Counted from the first letter of the stretch, positions 24,475 to 37,286 are shown. The stretch is 64,000 nucleotides of DNA from Crossaster papposus (GCA_037893245.1 JBAIAA010000010.1:124001-188000); one strand, 5' to 3'. Program-made: numbers and translations. Notes: a model not told the origin generated them from the letters alone.

Positions 24475-25938
24475 AAATATGTAGTAGTAGGATATGCCGA
24501 TTGTAGACCAAATCTTAAATATGTAGTAGTAGGGATATGCCGATTGTATACCAAATCTTAAATATGTAGTAGTAGGGATATGCCGATTGTAGACCAAATC
24601 TTAAATATGTAGTAGTAGGGATATGCCGATTGTAGACCAAATCTTAAATATGTAGTAGTAGGGATATGCCGATTGTAGACCAAATCTTAAATATGTAGTA
24701 GTAGTAGGGATATGCCGATTGTAGACCAAATCTTAAATATGTAGTAGTAGGGATATGCCGATTGTAGACCAAATCTTAAATATGTAGTAGTAGGGATATG
24801 CCGATTGTAGACCAAATCTTAAATATGTAGTAGTAGGGATATGCCGATTGTAGACCAAATCTTAAATATGTAGTAGTAGGGATGTGCCGATTGTAGACCA
24901 AATCTTAAATATGTAGTAGTAGGGATATGCCGATTGTAGACCAAATCTTAAATATGTAGTAGTAGGGATATGCCGATTGTAGACCAAATCTTAAATATGT
25001 AGTAGTAGGGATATGCCGATTGTAGACCAAATCTTAAATATGTAGTAGTAGGGATATGCCGATTGTAGACCAAATCTTAAATATGTAGTAGTAGGGATAT
25101 GCCGATTGAAGACCAAATCTTAAATATGTAGTAGTAGGGATATGCCGATTGTAGACCAAATCTTAAACATGTAGTAGTAGGGATATGCCGATTGTAGACC
25201 AAATCTTAAATATGTAGTAGTAGGGGTATGCCGATTGTAGACCAAATCTTAAATATGTAGTAGTAGGGATATGCCGATTGTAGACCAAATCTTAAATATG
25301 TAGTAGTAGGGATATGCCGATTGTAGACCAAATCTTAAATATGTAGTAGTAGGGATATGCCGATTGTAGACCAAATCTTAAATATGTAGTAGTAGGGATA
25401 TGCCGATTGTATACCAAATCTTAAATATGTAGTAGTAGGGATATGCCGATTGTAGACCAAATCTTAAATATGTAGTAGTAGGGATATGCCGATTGTAGAC
25501 CAAATCTTAAATATGTAGTAGTAGGGATATGCCGATTGTAGACCAAATCTTTAATATGTAGTAGTAGGGATATGCCGATTGTAGACCAAATCTTAAATAT
25601 GTAGTAGTAGGGATATGCCGATTGTAGACCAAATCTTAAATATGTAGTAGTAGGGATATGCCGATTGTAGACCAAATCTTAAATATGTAGTAGTAGGGAT
25701 ATGCCGATTGTAGACCAAATCTTAAATATGTAGTAGTAGGGATATGCCGATTGTAGACCAAATCTTAAATATGTAGTAGTAGGGATATGCCGATTGTAGA
25801 CCAAATCTTAAATATGTAGTAGTAGGGATATGCCGATTGTAGACCAAATCTTAAATATGTAGTAGTAGGGATATGCCGATTGTAGACCAAATCTTAAATA
25901 TGTAGTAGTAGGGATATGCCGATTGTAGACCAAATCTT
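24475..25938 (+). repeat. A array, 34 units
   Basis: Same length (1,464 bp) and marker order as 19130-20593, displaced by 5,345 bp (TTGAAGACC at 25107). Confidence 0.95.
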
Positions 25939-26049
25939 AAAAAACTCAATTTGATCTGATAACAAAACAAACTCACATTTATTATTATGTAAAGGGAAAG
26001 AAGTGTGCAGTAGAAATAAACACCTGATGTGGGAACAAGCCCTCGAGTT
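25939..26049 (+). repeat. C+B insertion 27, one B (111 bp)
   Basis: Copy of insertion 23 at 5,345 bp. Confidence 0.96.
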
Positions 26050-26224
26050 AAATATGTAGTAGTAGGGATATGCCGATTGTAGACCAAATCTTAAATATGT
26101 AGTAGTAGGGATATGCCGATTGTAGACCAAATCTTAAATATGTAGTAGTAGTAGGGATATGCCGATTGTAGACCAAATCTTAAATATGTAGTAGAAGGGA
26201 TATGCCGATTTTAGACCAAATCTG

Positions 26225-26402
26225 AAAAAACTCAATTTGATCTGATAACAAAACAAACTCACATTTATTATTATGTAAAGGGAAAGAAGTGTGCAGTAGA
26301 AATAAACACCTGATGTGGGAACAAGCCCTCGAGTTAAATATGTAAAGGGAAAGAAGTGTGCAGTAGAAATAAACACCTTATGTGGGAACAAGCCCTCGAG
26401 TT
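26225..26402 (+). repeat. C+B insertion 28, two B (178 bp)
   Basis: Copy of insertion 24 at 5,345 bp. The A unit before it carries a private GTAGAAGGG change near 26195. Confidence 0.96.
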
Positions 26403-27865
26403 AAATATGTAGTAGTAGGATATGCCGATTGTAGACCAAATCTTAAATATGTAGCAGTAGGGATATGCCGATTGTATACCAAATCTTAAATATGTAGTAG
26501 TAGGGATATGCCGATTGTAAACCAAATCTTAAATATGTAGTAGTAGGGATATGCCGATTGTAGACCAAATCTTAAATATGTAGTAGTAGGGATGTGCCGA
26601 TTGTAGACAAATCTTAAATATGTAGTAGTAGGGATATGCCGATTTTAGACCAAATCTTAAATATGTAGTAGTAGGGATATGCCGATTGTAGACCAAATCT
26701 TAAATATGTAGTAGTAGGGATATGCCGATTGTAGACCAAATCTTAAATATGTAGTAGTAGGGATATGCCGATTGTAGACCAAATCTTAAATATGTAGTAG
26801 TAGGGATATGCCGATTGTAGACCAAATCTTAAATATGTAGTAGTAGGGATATGCCGATTGTAGACCAAATCTTAAATATGTAGTAGTAGGGATATGCCGA
26901 TTGTAGACCAAATCTTAAATATGTAGTAGTAGGGATATGCCGATTGTAGACCAAATCTTAAATATGTAGTAGTAGGGATATGCCGATTGTAGACCAAATC
27001 TTAAATATGTAATAGTAGGGATATGCCGATTGTAGACCAAATCTTAAATATGTAGTAGTAGGGATATGCCGATTGTAGACCAAATCTTAAATATGTAGTA
27101 GTAGGGATATGCCGATTGTAGACCAAATCTTAAATATGTAGTAGTAGGGATATGCCGATTGTAGACCAAATCTTAAATATGTACTAGTAGGGATATGCCG
27201 ATTGTAGACCAAATCTTAAATATGTAGTAGTAGGGATATGCCGATTGTAGACCAAATCTTAAATATGTAGTAGTAGGGATATGCCGATTGTAGACCAAAT
27301 CTTAAATATGTAGTAGTAGGGATATGCCGATTGTAGACCAAATCTTAAATATGTAGTAGTAGGGATATGCCGATTGTAGACCAAATCTTAAATATGTAGT
27401 AGTAGTAGGGATATGCCGATTGTAGACCAAATCTTAAATATGTAGTAGTAGGGATATGCCGATTGTAGACCAAATCTTAAATATGTAGTAGTAGGGATAT
27501 GCCGATTGTAGACCAAATCTTAAATATGTAGTAGTAGGGATATGCCGATTGTAGACCAAATCTTAAATATGTAGTAGTATGGATATGCCGATTGTAGACC
27601 AAATCTTAAATATGTAGTAGTAGGGATATGCCGATTGTAGACCACATCTTAAATATGTAGCAGTAGGGATATGCCGATTGTAGACCAAATCTTAAATATG
27701 TAGTAGTAGGTATATGCCGATTGTAGACCAAATCTTAAATATGTAGTAGTAGGGATATGCCGATTGTAGACCAAATCTTAAATATGTAGTAGTAGGGATA
27801 TGCCAATTGTAGACCAAATCTTAAATATGTAGTAGTAGGGATATGCCGATTGTAGACCAAATCTT
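26403..27865 (+). repeat. A array, 34 units
   Basis: 1,463 bp = 34 x 43 + 3 - 2. The first part repeats 21058-21960, but one monomer is missing between GATGTGCCG (26591) and GTAATAG (27010), which shifts the offset from 5,345 to 5,302. CCACATC/GTAGCAG is at 27642. Confidence 0.95.
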
Positions 27866-27976
27866 AAAAAACTCAATTTGATCTGATAACAAAACAAACT
27901 CACATTTATTATTATGTAAAGGGAAAGAAGTGTGCAGTAGAAATAAACACCTGATGTGGGAACAAGCCCTCGAGTT
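27866..27976 (+). repeat. C+B insertion 29, one B (111 bp)
   Basis: Opens an S-D pair with insertion 30, 1,927 bp after insertion 27. A CCAATTG unit lies one unit upstream. Confidence 0.96.
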
Positions 27977-28148
27977 AAATATGTAGTAGTAGGGATATGC
28001 CGATTGTAGACCAAATCTTAAATATGTAGTAGTAGGGATATGCCGATTGTAGACCAAATCTTAAATATGTAGTAGTAGGGATATGCCGATTGTAGACCAA
28101 ATCTTAAATATGTAGTAGTAGGGATATGCCGATTGTAGACCAAATCTG

Positions 28149-28326
28149 AAAAAACTCAATTTGATCTGATAACAAAACAAACTCACATTTATTATTATGT
28201 AAAGGGAAAGAAGTGTGCAGTAGAAATAAACACCTGATGTGGGAACAAGCCCTCGAGTTAAATATGTAAAGGGAAAGAAGTGTGCAGTAGAAATAAACAC
28301 CTTATGTGGGAACAAGCCCTCGAGTT
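28149..28326 (+). repeat. C+B insertion 30, two B (178 bp)
   Basis: TG-junction copy whose second B has CACCTTATG, with the G-deleted unit after it. Unlike its relatives, it lacks the GATGTG/GACAAATC unit 189 bp downstream. Confidence 0.95.
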
Positions 28327-29575
28327 AAATATGTAGTAGTAGGATATGCCGATTGTAGACCAAATCTTAAATATGTAGCAGTAGGGATATGCCGATTGTA
28401 GACCAAATCTTAAATATGTAGTAGTAGGGGTATGCCGATTGTAGTCCAAATCTTAAATATGTAGTAGTAGGGATATGCCGATTGTAGACCAAATCTTAAA
28501 TATGTAGTAGTAGGGATATGCCGATTGTAGACCAAATCTTAAATATGTAGTAGTAGGGATATGCCGATTGTAGACCAAATCTTAAATATGTAGTAGTAGG
28601 GATATGCCGATTGTATACCAAATCTTAAATATGTAGTAGTAGGGATATGCCGATTGTAGACCAAATCTTAAATATGTAGTACTAGGGATATGCCGATTGT
28701 AGACCAAATCTTAAATATGTAGTAGTAGGGATATGCCGATTGTAGACCAAATCTTAAATATGTAGTAGTAGGGATATGCCGATTGTAGACCAAATCTTAA
28801 ATATGTAGTAGTAGGGAAATGCCGATTGTAGACCAAATCTTAAATATGTAGTAGTAGGGATATGCCGATTGTAGACCAAATCTTAAATATGTAGTAGTAG
28901 GGATATGCCGATTGTAGACCAAATCTTAAATATGTAGTAGTAGGGATATGCCGATTGTAGACCACATCTTAAATATGTAGCAGTAGGGATATGCCGATTG
29001 TAGACCAAATCTTAAATATGTAGTAGTAGGTATATGCCGATTGTAGACCAAATCTTAAATATGTAGTAGTAGGGATATGCCGATTGTAGACCAAATCTTA
29101 AATATGTAGTAGTAGGGATATGCCAATTGTAGACCAAATCTTAAATATGTAGTAGTAGGGATATGCCGATTGTAGACCAAATCTTAAATATGTAGTAGTA
29201 GTAGGGATATGCCGATTGTAGACCAAATCTTAAATATGTAGTAGTAGGGATATGCCGATTGTAGACCAAATCTTAAATATGTAGTAGTAGGGAAATGCCG
29301 ATTGTAGACCAAATCTTAAATATGTAGTAGTAGGGATATGCCGATTGTAGACCAAATCTTAAATATGTAGTAGTAGGGATATGCCGATTGTAGACCAAAT
29401 CTTAAATATGTAGTAGTAGGGATATGCCGATTGTAGACCACATCTTAAATATGTAGCAGTAGGGATATGCCGATTGTAGACCAAATCTTAAATATGTAGT
29501 AGTAGGTATATGCCGATTGTAGACCAAATCTTAAATATGTAGTAGTAGGGATATGCCGATTGTAGACCAAATCTT
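28327..29575 (+). repeat. A array, 29 units
   Basis: 1,249 bp = 29 x 43 + 3 - 1. CCACATC/GTAGCAG/AGGTATATG markers occur twice (28962 and 29438), and GGGAAATGCC also occurs twice, near 28817 and 29292, indicating a duplication of about 476 bp. Confidence 0.94.
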
Positions 29576-29686
29576 AAAAAACTCAATTTGATCTGATAAC
29601 AAAACAAACTCACATTTATTATTATGTAAAGGGAAAGAAGTGTGCAGTAGAAATAAACACCTGATGTGGGAACAAGCCCTCGAGTT
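29576..29686 (+). repeat. C+B insertion 31, one B (111 bp)
   Basis: S-D pair with insertion 32, 1,710 bp after insertion 29. Confidence 0.96.
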
Positions 29687-29861
29687 AAATATGTAGTAGT
29701 AGGGATATGCCGATTGTAGACCAAATCTTAAATATGTAGTAGTAGGGATATGCCGATTGTAGACCAAATCTTAAATATGTAGTAGTAGTAGGGATATGCC
29801 GATTGTAGACCAAATCTTAAATATGTAGTAGTAGGGATATGCCGATTGTAGACCAAATCTG

Positions 29862-30039
29862 AAAAAACTCAATTTGATCTGATAACAAAACAAACTCACA
29901 TTTATTATTATGTAAAGGGAAAGAAGTGTGCAGTAGAAATAAACACCTGATGTGGGAACAAGCCCTCGAGTTAAATATGTAAAGGGAAAGAAGTGTGCAG
30001 TAGAAATAAACACCTTATGTGGGAACAAGCCCTCGAGTT
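29862..30039 (+). repeat. C+B insertion 32, two B (178 bp)
   Basis: TG-junction copy whose second B has CACCTTATG, with the G-deleted unit after it. GATGTGCCG/GACAAATC begins 189 bp downstream, at 30228. Confidence 0.96.
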
Positions 30040-33000
30040 AAATATGTAGTAGTAGGATATGCCGATTGTAGACCAAATCTTAAATATGTAGCAGTAGGGA
30101 TATGCCGATTGTATACCAAATCTTAAATATGTAGTAGTAGGGATATGCCGATTGTAGACCAAATCTTAAATATGTAGTAGTAGGGATATGCCGATTGTAG
30201 ACCAAATCTTAAATATGTAGTAGTAGGGATGTGCCGATTGTAGACAAATCTTAAATATGTAGTAGTAGGGATATGCCGATTGTAGACCAAATCTTAAATA
30301 TGTAGTAGTAGGGATATGCCGATTGTAGACCAAATCTTAAATATGTAGTAGTAGGGATATGCCGATTGTAGACCAAATCTTAAATATGTAGTAGTAGGGA
30401 TATGCCGATTGTAGACCAAATCTTAAATATGTAGTAGTAGGGATATGCCGATTGTAGACCAAATCTTAAATATGTAGTAGTAGGGATATGCCGATTGTAG
30501 ACCAAATCTTAAATATGTAGTAGTAGGGATATGCCGATTGTAGACCAAATCTTAAATATGTAGTAGTAGGGATATGCCGATTGTAGACCAAATCTTAAAT
30601 ATGTAGTAGTAGAGATATGCCGATTGTAGACCAAATCTTAAATATGTAGTAGTAGGGATATGCCGATTGTAGACCAAATCTTAAATATGTAGTAGTAGGG
30701 ATATGCCGATTGTAGACCAAATCTTAAATATGTAGTAGTAGGGATATGCCGATTGTAGACCAAATCTTAAATATGCAGTAGTAGGGATATGCCGATTGTA
30801 GACCAAATCTTAAATATGTAGTAGTAGGGATATGCCGATTGTAGACCAAATCTTAAATATGTACTAGTAGGGATATGCCGATTGTAGACCAAATCTTAAA
30901 TATGTAGTAGTAGGGATATGCCGATTGTAGACCAAATCTTAAATATGTAGTAGTAGGGATATGCCGATTGTAGACCAAATCTTAAATATGTAGTAGTAGG
31001 GATATCCCGATTGTAGACCAAATCTTAAATATGTAGTAGTAGGGATATGCCGATTGTAGACCAAATCTTAAATATGTAGTAGTAGGGATATGCCGATTGT
31101 AGACCAAATCTTAAATATGTAGTAGTAGTAGGGATATGCCGATTGTAGACCAAATCTTAAATATGTAGTAGTAGGGATATGCCGATTGTAGACCAAATCT
31201 TAAATATGTAGTAGTAGGGATATGCCGATTGTAGACCAAATCTTAAATATGTAGTAGTAGGGATATGCCGATTGTAGACCAAATCTTAAATATGCAGTAG
31301 TAGGGATATGCCGATTGTAGACCAAATCTTAAATATGCAGTAGTAGGGATATGCCGATTGTAGACCAAATCTTAAATATGTAGTAGTAGGGATATGCCGA
31401 TTGTAGACCAAATCTTAAATATGTACTAGTAGGGATATGCCGATTGTAGACCAAATCTTAAATATGTAGTAGTAGGGATATGCCGATTGTAGACCAAATC
31501 TTAAATATGTAGTAGTAGGGATATGCCGATTGTAGACCAAATCTTAAATATGTAGTAGTAGGGATATCCCGATTGTAGACCAAATCTTAAATATGTAGTA
31601 GTAGGGATATGCCGATTGTAGACCAAATCTTAAATATGTAGTAGTAGGGATATGCCGATTGTAGACCAAATCTTAAATATGTAGTAGTAGTAGGGATATG
31701 CCGATTGTAGACCAAATCTTAAATATGTAGTGGTAGGGATATGCCGATTGTAGACCAAATCTTAAATATGTAGTAGTAGGGATATGCCGATTGTAGACCA
31801 AATCTTAAATATGTAGTAGTAGGGATATGCCGATTGTAGACCAAATCTTAAATATGTAGGAGTAGGGATATGCCGATTGTAGACCAAATATTAAATATGT
31901 AGTAGTAGTGATATGCCGATTGTAGACCAAATCTTAAATATGTAGCAGTAGGGATATGCCGATTGTAGACCAAATCTTAAATATGTAGTAGTAGGGATAT
32001 GCCGATTGTAGACCAAATCTTAAATGTGTAGTAGTAGGGATATGCCGATTGTAGACCAAATCTTAAATATGTAGTAGTAGGGATATGCCGATTGTAGACC
32101 AAATCTTAAATATGTAGTAGTAGGGATATGCCGATTGTAGACCAAATCTTAAATATGTAGTAGTAGGGATATGCCGATTGTAGACCAAATCTTAAATATG
32201 TAGTAGTAGGGATATGCCGATTGTAGACCAAATCTTAAATATGTAGTAGTAGGGATATGCCGATTGTAGACCAAATCTTAAATATGTAGTAGTAGGGATA
32301 TGCCGATTGTAGACCAAATCTTAAATATGTAGTAGTAGGGATATGCCGATTGTAGACCAAATCTTAAATATGTAGTAGTAGGGATATGCCGATTGTAGAC
32401 CAAATCTTAAATATGTAGTAGTAGGGATATGCCGATTGTAGACCAAATCTTAAATATGTAGTAGTAGGGATATGCCGATTGTAGACCAAATCTTAAATAT
32501 GTAGTAGTAGGGATATGCCGATTGTAGACCAAATCTTAAATATGTAGTAGTAGGGATATGCCGATTGTAGACCAAATCTTAAATATGTAGTAGTAGGGAT
32601 ATGCCGATTGTAGACCAAATCTTAAATATGTAGTAGTAGGGATATGCCGATTGTAGACCAAATCTTAAATATGTAGTAGTAGGGATATGCCGATTGTAGA
32701 CCAAATCTTAAATATGTACTAGTAGGGATATGCCGATTGTAGACCAAATCTTAAATATGTAGTAGTAGGGATATGCCGATTGTAGACCAAATCTTAAATA
32801 TGTAGTAGTAGGGATATGCCGATTGTAGACCAAATCTTAAATATGTAGTAGTAGGGATATCCCGATTGTAGACCAAATCTTAAATATGTAGTAGTAGGGA
32901 TATGCCGATTGTAGACCAAATCTTAAATATGTAGTAGTAGGGATATGCCGATTGTAGACCAAATCTTAAATATGTAGTAGTAGTAGGGATATGCCGATTG

Positions 33001-33056
33001 TAGACCAAATCTTAAATATGTAGTAGTAGGGATATGCAGATTGTAGACAAAATCTT
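30040..33056 (+). repeat. A array, 70 units
   Basis: 3,017 bp = 70 x 43 + 9 - 2, the second-longest stretch without an insertion. Recurrent variants are GTACTAG (near 30863, 31425 and 32718), ATATCCCGATT (near 31005, 31566 and 32859), ATGCAGTAG, and GTAGGAG then CAAATATT near 31858. GTACTAG precedes ATATCCC by about 141 bp each time, so this segment has also been duplicated. Confidence 0.95.
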
Positions 33057-33234
33057 AAAAAACTCAATTTGATCTGATAACAAAACAAACTCACATTTAT
33101 TATTATGTAAAGGGAAAGAAGTGTGCAGTAGAAATAAACACCTGATGTAGGAACAAGCCCTCGAGTTAAATATGTAAAGGGAAAGAAGTGTGCAGTATAA
33201 ATAAACACCTGATGTGGGAACAAGCCCTCGAGTT
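33057..33234 (+). repeat. C+B insertion 33, two B (178 bp)
   Basis: Preceded by ATGCAGATTG and GACAAAATC. The first B has GATGTAGGAAC and the second GTATAAATA, as in insertion 12. The A unit after it has ATACCGATT. Confidence 0.95.
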
Positions 33235-33406
33235 AAATATGTAGTAGTAGGGATATACCGATTGTAGACCAAATCTTAAATATGTAGTAGTAGGGATATG
33301 CCGATTGTAGACCAAATCTTAAATATGTAGTAGTAGGGATATGCCGATTGTAGACCAAATCTTAAATATGTAGTAGTAGGGATATGCCGATTGTAGACCA
33401 AATCTT

Positions 33407-33584
33407 AAAAAACTCAATTTGATCTGATAACAAAACAAACTCACATTTATTATTATGTAAAGTGAAAGAAGTGTGCAGTAGAAATAAACACCTGATGTGG
33501 GAACAAGCCCTCGAGTTAAATATGTAAAGGGAAAGAAGTGTGCATTAGAAATAAACACCTTATGTGGGAACAAGCCCTCGAGTT
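33407..33584 (+). repeat. C+B insertion 34, two B (178 bp)
   Basis: Founds the AAAGTGAAAG subtype (first B). The second B has GCATTAG and CACCTTATG. TTAA is intact on the left. A G-deleted unit follows. Confidence 0.95.
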
Positions 33585-34231
33585 AAATATGTAGTAGTAG
33601 GATATGCCGATTGTAGACCAAATCTTAAATATGTAGCAGTAGGGATATGCCGATTGTATACCAAATCTTAAATATGTAGTAGTAGGGATATGCCGATTGT
33701 AGACCAAATCTTAAATATGTAGTAGTAGGGATATGCCGATTGTAGACCAAATCTTAAATATGTAGTAGTAGGGATATGCCGATTGTAGACCAAATCTTAA
33801 ATATGTAGTAGTAGTAGGGATATGCCGATTGTAGACCAAATCTTAAATATGTAGTAGTAGGGATATGCCGATTGTAGACCAAATCTTAAATATGTAGTAG
33901 TAGGGATATGCCGATTGTAGACAAAATCTTAAATATGTAGTGGTAGGGATATGCCGATTGTAGACCAAATCTTAAATATGTAGTAGTAGGGATATGCCGA
34001 TTGTAGACCACATCTTAAATATGTAGCAATAGGGATATGCCGATTGTAGACCAAATCTTAAATATGTAGTAGTAGGTATATGCCGATTGTAGACCAAATC
34101 TTAAATATGTAGTAGTAGGGATATGCCGATTGTAGACCAAATCTTAAATATGTAGTAGTAGGAATATGCCGATTGTAGACCAAATCTTAAATATGTAGTA
34201 GTAGGGATATGCCGATTGTAGACCAAATCTT
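33585..34231 (+). repeat. A array, 15 units
   Basis: 647 bp = 15 x 43 + 3 - 1. CCACATC then GTAGCAATAG then AGGTATATG near 34008-34078, then GGAATATG at about 34161. Confidence 0.95.
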
Positions 34232-34342
34232 AAAAAACTCAATTTGATCTGATAACAAAACAAACTCACATTTATTATTATGTAAAGGGAAAGAAGTGTG
34301 CAGTAGAAATAAACACCTGATGTGGGAACAAGCCCTCGAGTT
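34232..34342 (+). repeat. C+B insertion 35, one B (111 bp)
   Basis: Opens a three-insertion cluster (35, 36, 37) spaced by four monomers each. Confidence 0.96.
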
Positions 34343-34517
34343 AAATATGTAGTAGTAGGGATATGCCGATTGTAGACCAAATCTTAAATATGTAGTAGTA
34401 GGGATATGCCGATTGTGGACCAAATCTTAAATATGTAGTAGTAGTAGGGATATGCCGATTGTAGACCAAATCTTAAATATGTAGTAGTAGGGATATGCCG
34501 ATTGTAGACCAAATCTG

Positions 34518-34695
34518 AAAAAACTCAATTTGATCTGATAACAAAACAAACTCACATTTATTATTATGTAAAGGGAAAGAAGTGTGCAGTAGAAATAAAC
34601 ACCTGATGTGGGAACAAGCCCTCGAGTTAAATATGTAAAGGGAAAGAAGTGTGCAGTAGAAATAAACACCTTATGTGGGAACAAGCCCTCGAGTT
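34518..34695 (+). repeat. C+B insertion 36, two B (178 bp)
   Basis: TG-junction copy whose second B has CACCTTATG, with the G-deleted unit after it. Two units upstream is GATTGTGGACC (34411), which repeats at 35542. Confidence 0.96.
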
Positions 34696-34866
34696 AAATA
34701 TGTAGTAGTAGGATATGCCGATTGTAGACCAAATCTTAAATATGTAGCAGTAGGGATATGCCGATTGTATACCAAATCTTAAATATGTAGTAGTAGGGAT
34801 ATGCCGATTGTAGACCAAATCTTAAATATGTAGTAGTAGGGATATGCCGATTGTAGACCAAATCTT

Positions 34867-35044
34867 AAAAAACTCAATTTGATCTGATAACAAAACAAAC
34901 TCACATTTATTATTATGTAAAGTGAAAGAAGTGTGCAGTAGAAATAAACACCTGATGTGGGAACAAGCCCTCGAGTTAAATATGTAAAGGGAAAGAAGTG
35001 TGCAGTAGAAATAAACACCTTATGTGGGAACAAGCCCTCGAGTT
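34867..35044 (+). repeat. C+B insertion 37, two B (178 bp)
   Basis: AAAGTGAAAG subtype. The downstream G-deleted unit also has ATGACGATT. The unit after it is ATGCAGATTGTATACT, an unusual case of CAGATT away from a left junction. Confidence 0.96.
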
Positions 35045-35648
35045 AAATATGTAGTAGTAGGATATGACGATTGTAGACCAAATCTTAAATATGTAGCAGT
35101 AGGGATATGCAGATTGTATACTAAATCTTAAATATGTAGTAGTAGGGATATGCCGATTGTAGACCAAATCTTAAATATGTAGTAGTAGGGATATGCCGAT
35201 TGTAGACCAAATCTTAAATATGTAGTAGTAGGGATATGCCGATTGTAGACCAAATCTTAAATATGTAGTAGTAGGGATATGCCGATTGTAGACCAAATCT
35301 TAAATATGTAGTAGTAGGGATATGCCGATTGTAGACCACATCTTAAATATGTAGCAGTAGGGATATGCCGATTGTAGACCAAATCTTAAATATGTAGTAG
35401 TAGGTATATGCCGATTGTAGACCAAATCTTAAATATGTAGTAGTAGGGATATGCCGATTGTAGACCAAATCTTAAATATGTAGTAGTAGGGATATGCCGA
35501 TTGTAGACCAAATCTTAAATATGTAGTAGTAGGGATATGCCGATTGTGGACCAAATCTTAAATATGTAGTAGTAGTAGGGATATGCCGATTGTAGACCAA
35601 ATCTTAAATATGTAGTGGTAGGGATATGCCGATTGTAGACCAAATCTG
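35045..35648 (+). repeat. A array, 14 units
   Basis: 604 bp = 14 x 43 + 3 - 1. CCACATC near 35337, AGGTATATG near 35402, GTGGACC at 35547 and GTAGTGGTAGG near 35615. Confidence 0.95.
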
Positions 35649-35826
35649 AAAAAACTCAATTTGATCTGATAACAAAACAAACTCACATTTATTATTATGT
35701 AAAGGGAAAGAAGTGTGCAGTAGAAATAAACACCTGATGTGGGAACAAGCCCTCGAGTTAAATATGTAAAGGGAAAGAAGTGTGCAGTAGAAATAAACAC
35801 CTTATGTGGGAACAAGCCCTCGAGTT
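35649..35826 (+). repeat. C+B insertion 38, two B (178 bp)
   Basis: TG-junction copy of insertion 36 at an offset of 1,131 bp. Confidence 0.96.
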
Positions 35827-35997
35827 AAATATGTAGTAGTAGGATATGCCGATTGTAGACCAAATCTTAAATATGTAGCAGTAGGGATATGCCGATTGTA
35901 TACCAAATCTTAAATATGTAGTAGTAGGGATATGCCGATTGTAGACCAAATCTTAAATATGTAGTAGTAGGGATATGCCGATTGTAGACCAAATCTT

Positions 35998-36175
35998 AAA
36001 AAACTCAATTTGATCTGATAACAAAACAAACTCACATGTATTATTATGTAAAGTGAAAGAAGTGTGCAGTAGAAATAAACACCTGATGTGGGAACAAGCC
36101 CTCGAGTTAAATATGTAAAGGGAAAGAAGTGTGCAGTAGAAATAAACACCTTATGTGGGAACAAGCCCTCGAGTT
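35998..36175 (+). repeat. C+B insertion 39, two B (178 bp)
   Basis: AAAGTGAAAG copy of insertion 37 at 1,131 bp, with a private CACATGTATT change in C. Confidence 0.96.
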
Positions 36176-36865
36176 AAATATGTAGTAGTAGGATATGCCG
36201 ATTGTAGACCAAATCTTAAATATGTAGCAGTAGGGATATGCCGATTGTATACTAAATCTTAAATATGTAGTAGTAGGGATATGCCGATTGTAGACCAAAT
36301 CTTAAATATGTAGTAGTAGGGATATGCCGATTGTAGACCAAATCTTAAATATGTAGTAGTAGGGATATGCCGATTGTAGACCAAATCTTAAATATGTAGT
36401 AGTAGTAGGGATATGCCGATTGTAGACCAAATCTTAAATATGTAGTAGTAGGGATATGCCGATTGTAGACCAAATCTTAAATATGTAGTAGTAGGGATAT
36501 GCCGATTGTAGACCAAATCTTAAATATGTAGTAGTAGGGATATGCCGATTGTAGACCAAATCTTAAATATGTAGTAGTAGGGATATGCCGATTGTAGACC
36601 AAATCTTAAATATGTAGTAGTAGGGATATGCCGATTGTAGACCACATCTTAAATATGTAGCAGTAGGGATATGCCGATTGTAGACCAAATCTTAAATATG
36701 TAGTAGTAGGTATATGCCGATTGTAGACCAAATCTTAAATATGTAGTAGTAGGGATATGCCGATTGTAGACCAAATCTTAAATATGTAGTAGTAGGAATA
36801 TGCCGATTGTAGACCAAATCTTAAATATGTAGTAGTAGGGATATGCCGATTGTAGACCAAATCTT
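36176..36865 (+). repeat. A array, 16 units
   Basis: 690 bp = 16 x 43 + 3 - 1. Arrays of identical length precede insertions 45 and 47. CCACATC at 36642, then AGGTATATG and GGAATATG. Confidence 0.96.
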
Positions 36866-36976
36866 AAAAAACTCAATTTGATCTGATAACAAAACAAACT
36901 CACATTTATTATTATGTAAAGGGAAAGAAGTGTGCAGTAGAAATAAACACCTGATGTGGGAACAAGCCCTCGAGTT
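36866..36976 (+). repeat. C+B insertion 40, one B (111 bp)
   Basis: Single-B copy. The gap to insertion 41 is three monomers (132 bp) instead of the usual four, so one unit was lost here. Confidence 0.96.
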
Positions 36977-37108
36977 AAATATGTAGTAGTAGGGATATGC
37001 CGATTGTAGACCAAATCTTAAATATGTAGTAGTAGTAGGGATATGCCGATTGTAGACCAAATCTTAAATATGTAGTAGTAGGGATATGCCGATTGTAGAC
37101 CAAATCTG

Positions 37109-37286
37109 AAAAAACTCAATTTGATCTGATAACAAAACAAACTCACATTTATTATTATGTAAAGGGAAAGAAGTGTGCAGTAGAAATAAACACCTGATGT
37201 GGGAACAAGCCCTCGAGTTAAATATGTAAAGGGAAAGAAGTGTGCAGTAGAAATAAACACCTTATGTGGGAACAAGCCCTCGAGTT
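37109..37286 (+). repeat. C+B insertion 41, two B (178 bp)
   Basis: TG-junction copy whose second B has CACCTTATG, with the G-deleted unit after it. GATGTGCCG/GACAAATC lies 189 bp downstream, at 37475. Confidence 0.96.

Larger units (their letters stand above)
17550..27265 (+). repeat. 5,345-bp spaced higher-order repeat
   Basis: About 17550-21960 recurs at about 22895-27265. Insertions 21-24 map to 25-28 at exactly 5,345 bp. The offset falls to 5,302 after about 26.6 kb because one monomer is missing. TTGAAGACC at 17501 has no partner at 22846, which bounds the left end. Confidence 0.9.
34400..36400 (+). repeat. 1,131-bp spaced duplication
   Basis: GTGGACC (34411/35542), insertions 36/38 and 37/39, and GTATACT (35117/36248) all shift by 1,131 bp. 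A CCACATC/AGGTATATG segment lies between the copies. Confidence 0.88.
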
